From assembly GCA_902635515.1 (NCBI GenBank), contig CACPOD010000002.1, forward strand, positions 1 to 64,000: a stretch of DNA of 64,000 bases, read 5' to 3'. Below the pieces are notes generated by a model. That model was given only the letters and a program-made list of their open reading frames with translations. It was not told the DNA's origin and searched no databases. The translations under genes and the position numbers were made by a program. Origin of the DNA: an uncultured Pelagibacteraceae bacterium. Its GTDB lineage: Bacteria; Pseudomonadota; Alphaproteobacteria; Pelagibacterales; Pelagibacteraceae. This document shows positions 1-8,838 of the stretch, in pieces. Position 1 is the stretch's first letter, and each line of letters starts with the position of its first letter.

Positions 1-677
1 AGGCTTGCATCCTTACCAACTTCAAAATTTTGAACAAATTCAATTCCTCCATCCTTTAAGAGTTTTGTTCTTCGCTCTACAACTTCTTTTTCTAATTTAA
101 AATTTGGAATTCCATAAATTAATAATCCTCCTGCTCTATCATATCTATCGTAGACAGTAATTTTATACCCATTTTTTCTTAATTGCTCTGCAGCAGCTAA
201 ACCAGCAGGACCTGCTCCTATAATTCCTACGCTTTGATTTTTTTCATTGATTACCTTAATTGGTTTTACCCAGCCCTGAGCCCAAGCATTATCTGTAATA
301 TATTTTTCTACTGATCCAATAGTTACTGTTCCATGACCAGACTGTTCAATTACACAATTTCCCTCGCATAACCTATCTTGGGGGCAAATTCGGCCACACA
401 CTTCAGGCATATTGTTTGTGCTTTGGGATAATTCATACGCCTCTTTTAATCTTCCCTCAGCTGTGAGTTTAAGCCAATCTGGAATGTTGTTACTTAAAGG
501 ACAATGAACTTGGCAGAAAGGTACTCCACATTGCGAGCACCTACTCGACTGTTCTTTAGCTTTTTCATTGATATACTCGTCATAGATTTCCTTAAAATCT
601 TCCTTTCTTGTATCAACTTCTCTTTTAGGTGGAGTTTGTTGACCTATTTTAACAAATTTAAGCATTTTATCTGGCAT
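1..677 (-). CDS. gltD: Glutamate synthase small subunit (NADPH), 3' part missing
   Basis: Not in the ORF track because it runs off the left edge; read from the reverse strand it starts MPDKMLKFVKIG and stays open for about 225 residues. The small subunit passes electrons from NADPH to GltB, which makes glutamate from glutamine and 2-oxoglutarate. Seen: an N-terminal ferredoxin-like region with cysteine motifs CSQCGVPFCQVHCP and CGRICPQDRLCEGNC, then the FAD-binding motif GIIGAGPAGLAAAEQL. The family is usually about 480 residues, so roughly the C-terminal half (rest of the FAD and NADPH domains) lies outside. The identity is clear; the main alternative is another GltD-like oxidoreductase subunit. 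Confidence 0.93.
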   Translation of the reverse strand, partial: MPDKMLKFVKIGQQTPPKREVDTRKEDFKEIYDEYINEKAKEQSSRCSQCGVPFCQVHCPLSNNIPDWLKLTAEGRLKEAYELSQSTNNMPEVCGRICPQDRLCEGNCVIEQSGHGTVTIGSVEKYITDNAWAQGWVKPIKVINEKNQSVGIIGAGPAGLAAAEQLRKNGYKITVYDRYDRAGGLLIYGIPNFKLEKEVVERRTKLLKDGGIEFVQNFEVGKDAS

Positions 678-734
678 AATATTATTTAAGTTCCGGCAAA
701 ATATACCCTGATTTATGTATATAAAGCATAAAAT

Positions 735-753
735 AGGTCATATATATTGACCT
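735..753. promoter_or_regulatory. Inverted repeat between gltD and uppP
   Basis: AGGTCA, seven bases of TA, then TGACCT, inside the 183-nt divergent spacer and about 58 bases upstream of the gltD start. The 6-bp arms and 7-base spacer suit a dimeric regulator site. In such A+T-rich DNA a G/C-containing symmetric element stands out, but no regulator can be named, and a weak RNA hairpin is also possible. Confidence 0.3.
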
Positions 754-860
754 TAATTTTTAAATTATTACCGCTAATACACAAGTTTTTAATTATTGCA
801 TAGCTATTATGCTTAAATCGAATTGTTTTAAATAAATACTTTATAAGTTACGTAGAAATA

Positions 861-1625
861 ATGTTTCAAAATATTATAGAAGTTTTAATTCTCTCTGCAA
901 TTCAAGGAATATCTGAATTTCTTCCTATTAGCTCCTCTGCTCATTTAATTTTGGTTTCTACTTTATATGAATTTAAATCTAGTTCTTTGCTTATTGATAT
1001 CAGCCTCCATCTAGGTTCTCTAATAGCAATAATTTATTTTTTTAGGTATGAACTATTTGATGCTAGAAAAAATAAAAGATTTTTAAGTTTAATTATACTT
1101 GGATCTATTCCGTTAATAATTGTTGGATACATACTTTATAGTACAAATTTAATTTATCAGTTTAGAAATATAGAAATTATAGCATGGACTACTTTAATAT
1201 TCGCAATTATTTTATACATCTCAGACAAAAATCGATTTGATAAAAAAATTTCTTCAAATTTAAATTTTCAGTCAATAATATTTATAGGTATTTTCCAAAT
1301 TTTCTCTCTTGTTCCTGGAGTGAGTAGGGCAGGAATTACTATAACGGCTGCGAGAATTTTAAAATTTAATAGAGTAGACTCAAGTAAGATATCTTTTTTG
1401 CTTTCAATCCCAGCATTAGTTGGAGCAAGTGTCTTAAGCTTAAAAGATGTTTTTGAACAGTCAATTCAGTTTAATTACTTAGTTGTTATCGCAATTATAT
1501 CTTCTTTTATTTTTTCTTTTCTAACAGTTAAATTCTTTTTAATTTATATAAATAAATTTTCAATGAATGCGTTTGTAATTTATAGAATAATAATTGCTTT
1601 AATTTTATTTAGTTTAATTTATTAA
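861..1625 (+). CDS. uppP: Undecaprenyl-diphosphatase
   Basis: Inner-membrane BacA/UppP family enzyme that dephosphorylates undecaprenyl pyrophosphate to recycle the lipid carrier of peptidoglycan and other envelope glycans. At 254 residues it is near the usual 260-270. Seen: the conserved N-terminal signature GISEFLPISSSAH (about residues 16-28), a second signature VPGVSRAGIT near residue 150, and many hydrophobic membrane segments. It has its own spacer upstream and converges with the EamA gene; the two stop codons overlap in one TTAA tetranucleotide (1622-1625). Confidence 0.95.
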   Translation: MFQNIIEVLILSAIQGISEFLPISSSAHLILVSTLYEFKSSSLLIDISLHLGSLIAIIYFFRYELFDARKNKRFLSLIILGSIPLIIVGYILYSTNLIYQFRNIEIIAWTTLIFAIILYISDKNRFDKKISSNLNFQSIIFIGIFQIFSLVPGVSRAGITITAARILKFNRVDSSKISFLLSIPALVGASVLSLKDVFEQSIQFNYLVVIAIISSFIFSFLTVKFFLIYINKFSMNAFVIYRIIIALILFSLIY

Positions 1626-2515
1626 GTATATTTTTTTTTAATTAAAGGTAGTAATTGAGACAAGAGAACTCCACATAGAATAAAAAAGCATCCAAGTAAA
1701 TTATTAACATCTAGAATTTGATTTAAAATAAACCAAGCAGCTATAGTCGCAAATACACCTTCAAGAGAAAAAATTATAGCTGCAGGTGCTGGAGTAATAT
1801 TACGCTGGGCATAAATTTGTAATACAAATGCGAATCCACCAGATAATATACCTGCATATAAAATTGAATAAATTTCCATTAAAATATTACTTAAAATAAA
1901 TTCTTCATAAATAATTCCAATTATAAATGAAAGAATTGCCACAATTAAAGTCTGCGCAGCTCCTAAAGTAAGTGGTAGACTGTATTTTGTTATAATGATC
2001 CCAGTAAAAATGATATGAGTACTCCAAAATAGAGCTCCTAGAACAACTAAAGTATCTCCTAATCTTACTGTTGCATCATGAAAATTTGTTAATAAATATC
2101 CTCCAATTAAACATAGAACTACAGAAGGCCATACACTCCAATGCATTGATTTTTTACCAAACAAAAAAATGATAATCGGTACCATTGGAACATAAAAAAT
2201 TGTAAAAAAAGCAGCATTTGCAACATCTGTATAAAGCAAAGCAACTTGTTGTAGTGCTGAGCCTAAGAATAAAGAAATTCCAATTAATAATGAATAAATT
2301 ATGAAAGTTTTTTTATCTAATTTAAATTCTGATTTAAAATTTTTTAATTCAAATAAAATCATAAGTGGAATTATGGCTAGAAAACCAACAAAAAACCTCA
2401 CAGCATTAAATGTAAAAGGGCCAATATTATCCATGCCCGTGTCTTGGGCAATGAAAGTTGTTCCCCAAATAAAAGTGCACAATAAGGCACTAAATAATGA
2501 TATGGATTTACTCAT
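1622..2515 (-). CDS. EamA/DMT-family transporter (RhaT/YdcZ-like exporter)
   Basis: A 297-residue integral membrane protein with about ten hydrophobic helices arranged as two EamA repeats. The first opens with FIWGTTFIAQDTG near residue 15; the second covers residues about 155-290 and includes SLEGVFATIAAW. EamA/DMT proteins export or import small metabolites, and sequence alone does not show the substrate. The gene lies 6 nt downstream of aceF on the same strand and may be co-transcribed with the PDH genes, but this could simply reflect compaction. Confidence 0.85.
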   Translation of the reverse strand: MSKSISLFSALLCTFIWGTTFIAQDTGMDNIGPFTFNAVRFFVGFLAIIPLMILFELKNFKSEFKLDKKTFIIYSLLIGISLFLGSALQQVALLYTDVANAAFFTIFYVPMVPIIIFLFGKKSMHWSVWPSVVLCLIGGYLLTNFHDATVRLGDTLVVLGALFWSTHIIFTGIIITKYSLPLTLGAAQTLIVAILSFIIGIIYEEFILSNILMEIYSILYAGILSGGFAFVLQIYAQRNITPAPAAIIFSLEGVFATIAAWFILNQILDVNNLLGCFFILCGVLLSQLLPLIKKKYT

Positions 2516-2521
2516 TTTTAA

Positions 2522-3784
2522 TTAGACAGCTAGTTTATAGGCAAAATTTTTGCCTAAGTTTTCTTTTAGATCATTATTAAACCTGGCTGCTTCTGCACCA
2601 TCAATAATTCTGTGATCATAAGATAAAGAAATTGGCAGCATAGTCCTAGTTTGGAACTTTCCATTCATAAAAATTTGTTTTTTTTCTGATCTTCCCACTC
2701 CTAATATAGCAACTTCAGGATAATTAATTATAGGAGTAAAAAATGAACCTCCTATGCCACCTAAACTCGTAATCGTCATCGAGCCGCCAAATAATTCTTT
2801 TTTATCAATTTTTAAATTTCTACAAAGTTCGCTTACCTCTTTTAATTCTTTACTTATCAGGGAAATTTTTTTGTTATTTGCATTTCTTATTTTTGGAACC
2901 ATTAATCCATTTGGTGTGTCAACTGCTATCCCGATATGGTAATATTTTTTTAAAGTCATTTTTCCAGTCTCAATTTCGTCGATAGAAGAATTAAAACTAG
3001 GAAATTTCTTAAGAGATGCAACTAAAGCCTTTATTATAAATGCTAGAGGTGTAATTTTAATTTTTTCTCCCGTATACATATCTGTTAATGAGCTTCTAAA
3101 ACTTTCCATCTCCGTTATGTCGGCTTCATCATGATTTGTAACATGAGGAATTGTTGTCCATGAAGTTGTAAGATATTTTGATGATAATTTCTTTACTCTT
3201 GGTATATCTTTAATTTCTATTTCACCAAAATCAGAATGTTCAAATTCGTTTTTAATTTTATCTGGTTTACTATCTTTTACTACAACGTTATTTTTTGAAT
3301 TAGATGAAACAAATTTTTTAATATCATCTTCAACAACTCTGCCATCTTTCTGACTTCCTGCTACCTGATTTATATCTACACCAAGTTCTCTAGCAAATTT
3401 TCTAGCTTTTGGGCTAGCAGATGAAATGTCTGAAATATTTTTTTTAGAAAATATTTTTTCTTGGATTTCAGGTTTTATTATTTCAATATTTTTTGACTCT
3501 TTTTCAATTTCTGGTTTTTCTTTAACCTCTTCCTTTTTAACTTCTGAGTCACTATCTAAAGTTAAAATTACGTCACCCTCAGAAACTTTGTCTCCTACTT
3601 TTATTTTTAAATTTTTAATTTTACCTTCTAAATTTGATGGTATTTCTACGCTAGATTTATCACTTTCAATTGTTATTAGAGCATCATTTTTTTTAATTGA
3701 TTGACCTTCAGAAACTAATACCTCTATAACCTCGACATCTTTAAAATCTCCAATATTAGGTACTTTAATCTCAGTTTCTGACAT
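2522..3784 (-). CDS. aceF: Pyruvate dehydrogenase E2, dihydrolipoamide acetyltransferase
   Basis: E2 core of pyruvate dehydrogenase: accepts the acetyl group on lipoate and transfers it to CoA. Domains seen: one N-terminal lipoyl domain (residues about 1-76, lipoyl lysine K43 in ESDKSS), a Glu/Lys-rich linker, a peripheral-subunit-binding domain beginning ASPKARKFA (about 123-160), another linker, and the catalytic domain (about 190-420) with the active-site motif SYDHRIIDG. E. coli AceF has three lipoyl domains; this one has one, but its partner E1 carries another. Its ATG overlaps the aceE stop by one base, so translation is likely coupled. No E3 (lpd) gene is in the window. Confidence 0.95.
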   Translation of the reverse strand: MSETEIKVPNIGDFKDVEVIEVLVSEGQSIKKNDALITIESDKSSVEIPSNLEGKIKNLKIKVGDKVSEGDVILTLDSDSEVKKEEVKEKPEIEKESKNIEIIKPEIQEKIFSKKNISDISSASPKARKFARELGVDINQVAGSQKDGRVVEDDIKKFVSSNSKNNVVVKDSKPDKIKNEFEHSDFGEIEIKDIPRVKKLSSKYLTTSWTTIPHVTNHDEADITEMESFRSSLTDMYTGEKIKITPLAFIIKALVASLKKFPSFNSSIDEIETGKMTLKKYYHIGIAVDTPNGLMVPKIRNANNKKISLISKELKEVSELCRNLKIDKKELFGGSMTITSLGGIGGSFFTPIINYPEVAILGVGRSEKKQIFMNGKFQTRTMLPISLSYDHRIIDGAEAARFNNDLKENLGKNFAYKLAV

Positions 3785-6700
3785 TATAATTTTGTTGGCA
3801 TTGGTTTGTTAGTATCGATATTGTACTTCTTCATTGCATCTTTTGCATGTTTGGAAGTAATAAGCTGTTCTTTTGCTAAAATACTTAAACCATAAGCAAC
3901 CAAATGTTCTTTATCTACCTCAAAAAATTTTCTTAAATTTTTCCTTGTATCACTTCTTCCAAAACCATCTGCTCCTAATGAATAAAAGCTTTTATTAGTG
4001 TAAGGTCTGATTTGATCTGAATTCATTCTCATATAATCAGATGCAGCCATAATTGGGCCCTCTGTTTGGCCCAGGCATTGCTCAACATAGGATTTTTTAG
4101 GTTCTTTATCTGGATTCAAAAGATTATATCTTTCTACCTCCATCCCATCTTTTCTTAATTCATTAAAACTTGTTACACTCCATATCTCACTGTCAATTTG
4201 ATAATCATTTTGTAAAATCTCTGCAGCAGACATCATTTCCCTTAAGATTGTTCCTGATCCTAAAAGTTGAATTTTAGTTTTTTTGTATTTATTAAATTCT
4301 TTTATTTTATACATACCCTTTAAAATGCCTTCCTCACAATTTTTATCTTTTGGCATTTCTGGATGTGAGTAATTTTCATTCATTGTTGTAATATAATAAA
4401 AAACATTCTCATTTTTCTCGTGCATTCTTCTTAAACCTTCTCGAAAAATTACCGCTAATTCATAATGAAATGTAGGATCATAAGTTACACAATTTGGAAT
4501 AGTTGATGCAATTAAATGACTATGCCCATCCTGGTGTTGTAAACCTTCTCCAGCTAATGTTGTTCTTCCAGCTGTTGCGCCTACCAAAAATCCTCTAGCC
4601 TGACTATCCCCAGCTGCCCATGCTAAATCTCCTATCCTTTGGAAACCAAACATTGAGTAAAAAATATAAATTGGGATCATTTCGATATCATGATTAGTGT
4701 ATGCTGTGGCAGCAGCAATCCATGAAGACATAGCACCTGCTTCATTGATACCCTCCTCTAAAACTTGACCACTTTTATCTTCTCTATAAGAACTTAATTG
4801 AGCTGCATCTTCAGGTTCATATTTTTGCCCCTCATGTGCATAAATTCCAATTTTTTGAAAAAAACCTTCCATTCCAAAAGTTCTGGCTTCATCAGGAATA
4901 ATTGGAACTAATCTAGGAGATATATTTTTATCTCTTAATAAATTAGTTAGCATTCTCACAAGTGCCATTGTAGTGGACATTTCTTTTTCACCAGTCGATA
5001 CTTTCATAAAATCAAAAATATCTTTGGTTGGTGCTTTTATTGGTTTTGCAAAAGTAGATCGTTCAGGTAAAAATCCACCTAATTTAATTCTTCTTTCTTT
5101 AAGATATTTTATTTCGGGTGATTTTTCATCAGGCTTAAAATATTCAATATTTCTTACCTGTTCATCTGTTAAAGGAACATCAAATCGATCTCTATAATAC
5201 ATCAAGTCATCAACATCTAATTTTTTAGTTTGATGAGTAGTATTTACACTTTCACCTGATTTTCCCATTCCATAACCTTTAATAGTTTTAGCAATAATTA
5301 CTGTTGGGCTTCCTTTATTTTTAGTTGCCTTATCATATGCTGCAAAAACTTTATGAGGATCATGTCCGCCTCTGTTTAGCCGCCATATATCTTTATCAGA
5401 CATGCTTGAAACTAATTCCAATGTTTCAGAAGATTTTCCAAAAAACTTTTCTCTTACATAAGCACCATCTCTTGCTTTCATTGCTTGATATTCACCATCT
5501 ACGGTTTCATTCATAATTTGAACCAAGTGACCAGTTTTATCATTAGCAAGCAATGAGTCCCAATATGATCCCCAAATAACTTTTATTACATTCCAACCAG
5601 CGCCTCTAAAACTTCCTTCAAGTTCTTGAATAATTTTTCCATTACCTCTAACTGGACCATCCAATCTTTGAAGGTTGCAATTGACTACAAAAATTAAATT
5701 ATCTAAATTTTCTCTTGCAGCCAGCCCAATTGCCCCCATTGACTCTGGCTCATCCATTTCTCCATCACCTAAAAAAGCCCATACTTTTCTTCCTTCATCT
5801 TTAATCAAACCTCTATTGATTAAATATTTCATGTATCTAGCTTGATATATAGCAAGCATAGGACCTAACCCCATGGATACTGTGGGGAACTGCCAAAATT
5901 TTGGCATTAACCATGGGTGTGGATATGAAGATAAACCTCCAGGCTTTACCTCTTGTCTAAAACTATCTAATTGTTTCTCATTTAATCTGCCTTCTAAGAA
6001 GGCTCTTGCATACATTCCTGGAGCACTATGTCCTTGGAAATATATTAAATCTCCACCAAATTTATTATTTTTTGCTCTCCAAAAATGATTCATACCAACA
6101 TCATATAATGTTGCAGCAGATGCAAATGTACCGATGTGTCCACCAAGCTCAGGATATTTTTTATTTGCTCGAACTACCATTGCTGCTGCATTCCATCTAA
6201 TTAACGATCTAATTCTTCTTTCAATATTTTGGTCACCACTAGACTTTAATTCAGCTTCAGGAGGTATTGTATTAATGTATGGAGTATTTTGAGTATAAGG
6301 AATATTCGCACCTTCACGATAAGCTTTGTTAATTAGTTCTTTAATTAAAAAATGAGCTCTTTGATTTCCATCTTTCGAAATAACTGCAGATAAAGACTCT
6401 AACCAATCTTGGGTTTCAAGTGGATCAATATCAGTCCCATTAACTACTTGAATTGTGGATTGTTTTTTCTCAATTATAGGTTCAGATATAATTTTTTTTT
6501 CCTCTTTTTTTTCAGCTATTGCTTCTTCAGCTTGTTTAATTATATTTTCTGTATCTTTAGGAATATTGCTTTCTGATGATGTTTTTGATGATGATTTAAG
6601 ATTAAGCAACAAATCTCCTTTAGAAACTTTATCACCAACTTTAACTGCTAAACTATCTACTGTCCCAGCCACTGTAGAAGGAATTTCAACGCTTGATTTA

Positions 6701-6822
6701 TCACTTTCAATTGTGACTAATGGATCATTTTCTTTAATTTGATCACCAGGTTTGACAAGTATCTCTATAACCTCAACATTTTCAAAGTCACCAATGTCAG
6801 GTACAAGTAATTTTTCGCTCAT
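3784..6822 (-). CDS. aceE: Pyruvate dehydrogenase E1 (homodimeric type) with fused N-terminal lipoyl domain
   Basis: Thiamine-diphosphate enzyme that decarboxylates pyruvate and acetylates lipoate. The body from about residue 125 is a full homodimeric AceE, with ThDP-binding signature GDGEMDEPESMGA and C-terminal half including GVNTTH-like and DYMRMNSDQIRPY segments. Before it sit residues 1-78, a complete lipoyl domain (lysine K42 in ESDKSS) nearly matching the one in the adjacent AceF, then a Glu/Lys-rich linker. Usual AceE is near 890 residues; this is 1012, the difference being the added domain and linker. The ATG at 6822 is directly followed by the lipoyl domain, so the fusion is genuine in this reading frame. 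First gene of the aceE-aceF operon. Confidence 0.95.
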   Translation of the reverse strand: MSEKLLVPDIGDFENVEVIEILVKPGDQIKENDPLVTIESDKSSVEIPSTVAGTVDSLAVKVGDKVSKGDLLLNLKSSSKTSSESNIPKDTENIIKQAEEAIAEKKEEKKIISEPIIEKKQSTIQVVNGTDIDPLETQDWLESLSAVISKDGNQRAHFLIKELINKAYREGANIPYTQNTPYINTIPPEAELKSSGDQNIERRIRSLIRWNAAAMVVRANKKYPELGGHIGTFASAATLYDVGMNHFWRAKNNKFGGDLIYFQGHSAPGMYARAFLEGRLNEKQLDSFRQEVKPGGLSSYPHPWLMPKFWQFPTVSMGLGPMLAIYQARYMKYLINRGLIKDEGRKVWAFLGDGEMDEPESMGAIGLAARENLDNLIFVVNCNLQRLDGPVRGNGKIIQELEGSFRGAGWNVIKVIWGSYWDSLLANDKTGHLVQIMNETVDGEYQAMKARDGAYVREKFFGKSSETLELVSSMSDKDIWRLNRGGHDPHKVFAAYDKATKNKGSPTVIIAKTIKGYGMGKSGESVNTTHQTKKLDVDDLMYYRDRFDVPLTDEQVRNIEYFKPDEKSPEIKYLKERRIKLGGFLPERSTFAKPIKAPTKDIFDFMKVSTGEKEMSTTMALVRMLTNLLRDKNISPRLVPIIPDEARTFGMEGFFQKIGIYAHEGQKYEPEDAAQLSSYREDKSGQVLEEGINEAGAMSSWIAAATAYTNHDIEMIPIYIFYSMFGFQRIGDLAWAAGDSQARGFLVGATAGRTTLAGEGLQHQDGHSHLIASTIPNCVTYDPTFHYELAVIFREGLRRMHEKNENVFYYITTMNENYSHPEMPKDKNCEEGILKGMYKIKEFNKYKKTKIQLLGSGTILREMMSAAEILQNDYQIDSEIWSVTSFNELRKDGMEVERYNLLNPDKEPKKSYVEQCLGQTEGPIMAASDYMRMNSDQIRPYTNKSFYSLGADGFGRSDTRKNLRKFFEVDKEHLVAYGLSILAKEQLITSKHAKDAMKKYNIDTNKPMPTKL

Positions 6823-6950
6823 TTTTTAAAATGTTTTATATACCCAAAAAAACATTATTGAATTTTATTTTAACACATTAATAAGGTTTTTTCGTTAATC
6901 TTGTATTTTTATTGTACAAAAAATAAAAAAATAAATGAATTTTAAGCTTT

Positions 6951-8138
6951 TTAGCTTCTCTCAATACACATAGCTATCCCCATACCACCACCAATACAGA
7001 GTGCCGCACAACCTTTTTTTTTATCTTGCTTAATCATTTCATGGACAAGTGTAACCAAAATTCTTGTCCCAGAAGCTCCAATCGGATGACCTAAAGCGAT
7101 TGCTCCTCCATTAACATTAACTTTTTGTTCAGGGATTTTTAATTCTTTAATTACCGCAATACTTTGTGCTGCAAAAGCCTCATTAATTTCAAATAAATCC
7201 ACTTCATCTATTTTCCAATTTGCTTTAGATAATGCTCCTTGAATTGAAGGTATGGGTCCTAGTCCCATTAATGAAGGCTCAACCCCACAAGTTGCCCAAG
7301 ATACAATTTTAACTAATGACTCTAATGATTTTTTTTCTGCTTGCTCTCTAGACATTAAAACTAAGGCCGCAGCACCATCATTTATACCTGAAGAATTTCC
7401 AGGAGTTACAGTCCCATTTTCTTTAAATACTGTTTTTAATTTTTTTAGATCATCTATACTTAAATTTTCTCTAGGATGTTCATCTTTTTCAAAAATAAAT
7501 TTTTTATCACCATCTTCAATTTGTAATTTAATCAGCTCATCTTTAAATTTATTTTCACTATAAGCTCTTTCTGTTTTTTTTTGAGAAATTAAAGAAAAAT
7601 TATCTTGTTCATCTCTAGAAATTTTATATTTTTCGGCAACATTCTCAGCTGTAACACCCATATGATAATCATTAAATGAATCGAGTAGACCATCTTTTAT
7701 CATTGTGTCTACTAATTTGTTTTCAGAAAATTTTTTATCTTCTCTATAATAAATTGCATGACTTGCTCGAGACATGTTTTCTTGACCACCTGCAATGACT
7801 ATCTTATTTTCTCCCAAACTTATTGATTGATATCCTGAAACAACAGATCTTAATCCAGATCCACAAACCTGATTAACAATATGAGCAGGTTTAGAAACCG
7901 GTACTCCTGCACCGATTGAAGCTTGCCTAGCAGGGTTTTGACCAAGTCCAGAAGTTAAAACGTGCCCCATAATTACTTCATCAATCTGCTCTAAATCTAA
8001 TTTTGATTTATAAATTACCTCTTTAATTGCTATTGATCCTAATTTTGATGCGCTAAGATTTTTTAACGACCCTTTGTATTTTCCAATTGGAGTTCTTAAT
8101 GCGGAAGTAATAACAACATCGCTAGAATTTTTGCTCAT
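6951..8138 (-). CDS. Acetyl-CoA C-acetyltransferase (thiolase II)
   Basis: Condenses two acetyl-CoA to acetoacetyl-CoA, or cleaves it in reverse. At 395 residues it is typical. Seen: N-terminal SALRTPIGKYKGSL, nucleophilic cysteine in NQVCGSGLRSV (about residue 90), signature NVNGGAIALGHPIGASG with the catalytic His, and the second cysteine in CIGGGMG at the C-terminus. Best matches the biosynthetic/ketone-body type (PhaA/AtoB). Acetoacetyl-CoA synthetase lies 4 kb away on the same strand, which suggests acetoacetate use. The stop is followed by a weak AAGCT/AGCTT hairpin and T-rich DNA that may terminate transcription. Confidence 0.92.
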   Translation of the reverse strand: MSKNSSDVVITSALRTPIGKYKGSLKNLSASKLGSIAIKEVIYKSKLDLEQIDEVIMGHVLTSGLGQNPARQASIGAGVPVSKPAHIVNQVCGSGLRSVVSGYQSISLGENKIVIAGGQENMSRASHAIYYREDKKFSENKLVDTMIKDGLLDSFNDYHMGVTAENVAEKYKISRDEQDNFSLISQKKTERAYSENKFKDELIKLQIEDGDKKFIFEKDEHPRENLSIDDLKKLKTVFKENGTVTPGNSSGINDGAAALVLMSREQAEKKSLESLVKIVSWATCGVEPSLMGLGPIPSIQGALSKANWKIDEVDLFEINEAFAAQSIAVIKELKIPEQKVNVNGGAIALGHPIGASGTRILVTLVHEMIKQDKKKGCAALCIGGGMGIAMCIERS

Positions 8139-8211
8139 AAAGTAATTAACATAATATTTTATAAGTTAAATTACATCAAAAACTTTGATATATGGGATAT
8201 ATTATTTAAAA

Positions 8212-8288
8212 GGACCGCTGGCCAAATTGGATAAGGCGCTCGGCTACGAACCGGGAGATTCCAGATTCGAGTTCTGGGCGGTCCACCA
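8212..8288 (+). tRNA. tRNA-Arg (anticodon ACG), CCA encoded
   Basis: Seen as a cloverleaf: acceptor GGACCGC pairs with GCGGTCC, anticodon stem CTCGG/CCGGG encloses loop CTACGAA with anticodon ACG, and the T-arm carries GTTCGAG-like TTCGAGT. Discriminator A and CCA are encoded. ACG is normally deaminated to ICG to read CGU/CGC/CGA. Confidence 0.96.
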
Positions 8289-8290
8289 AA

Positions 8291-8401
8291 ATGGAAAGAA
8301 AAATGTTTAATTGGCTTTTGAACGCATCTTTACAAAAATCGGTAATTTATTTTTTTATAATTATTTTAATTATTTTATTAATTTTAACTTTTGTATTATA
8401 A
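8291..8401 (+). CDS. Possible 36-residue single-pass membrane peptide
   Basis: Too short for the ORF track. An ATG two bases after the tRNA-Arg CCA opens MERKMFNWLLNAS and continues to a TAA at 8399-8401; residues about 18-36 are almost wholly hydrophobic (IYFFIIILIILLI...), preceded by basic residues, as in a single-pass membrane peptide. It ends 6 nt before the thioesterase ATG. No Shine-Dalgarno is visible, and T-rich DNA readily produces such peptides by chance, so this is tentative. If transcribed it would be part of the tRNA precursor transcript. Confidence 0.3.
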   Translation: MERKMFNWLLNASLQKSVIYFFIIILIILLILTFVL

Positions 8402-8407
8402 AAAATT

Positions 8408-8833
8408 ATGAGCAATGAATTTGAGCAAATAAGTATTAAACCTGGATTTATGAAACACAATGGAGGTGTTTTATTTAGAGCTATTTCAGAAAATGAATAT
8501 GAATTTAAATCTATAATTAATGAAAATCATCTGAATGCTGCAGGAATAACTCACGGGGGGTATTTATCTGCATTAATAGATGCGGGAGCAGGAACAGCTG
8601 CACATAGAGCTGCCGGAAATGCTCCATGTGTAACTATCTCTTTAGATATAAAATTTATAGGCGCTTCAAAAGTTGGAGATGAAATTATTGGACATACAAA
8701 AATTTTAAAAAAAACAAAGACACTTGTCTTTTTATTTTGTGAACTTAAGTGTAACGATAAAATTATCACTTCTGCGTCTGGAGTATGGAAGATTTTAAAA
8801 ATAAATCCGTCTAATTTTGGACCTGGAGGGTAA
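8408..8833 (+). CDS. PaaI-like hot-dog thioesterase
   Basis: A 141-residue single hot-dog domain protein. Seen: the family motif THGGYLSALIDAGAGTA (about residues 48-64), where the HGG loop and the following Asp form the catalytic region, then the beta strands VTISLDIKFIG and the C-terminal SGVWKIL strand. Such proteins hydrolyse acyl-CoA or aryl-CoA thioesters; the substrate cannot be inferred. Convergent with the TRAP permease gene, with a 5-nt gap. Confidence 0.85.
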   Translation: MSNEFEQISIKPGFMKHNGGVLFRAISENEYEFKSIINENHLNAAGITHGGYLSALIDAGAGTAAHRAAGNAPCVTISLDIKFIGASKVGDEIIGHTKILKKTKTLVFLFCELKCNDKIITSASGVWKILKINPSNFGPGG

Positions 8834-8838
8834 AAAAT

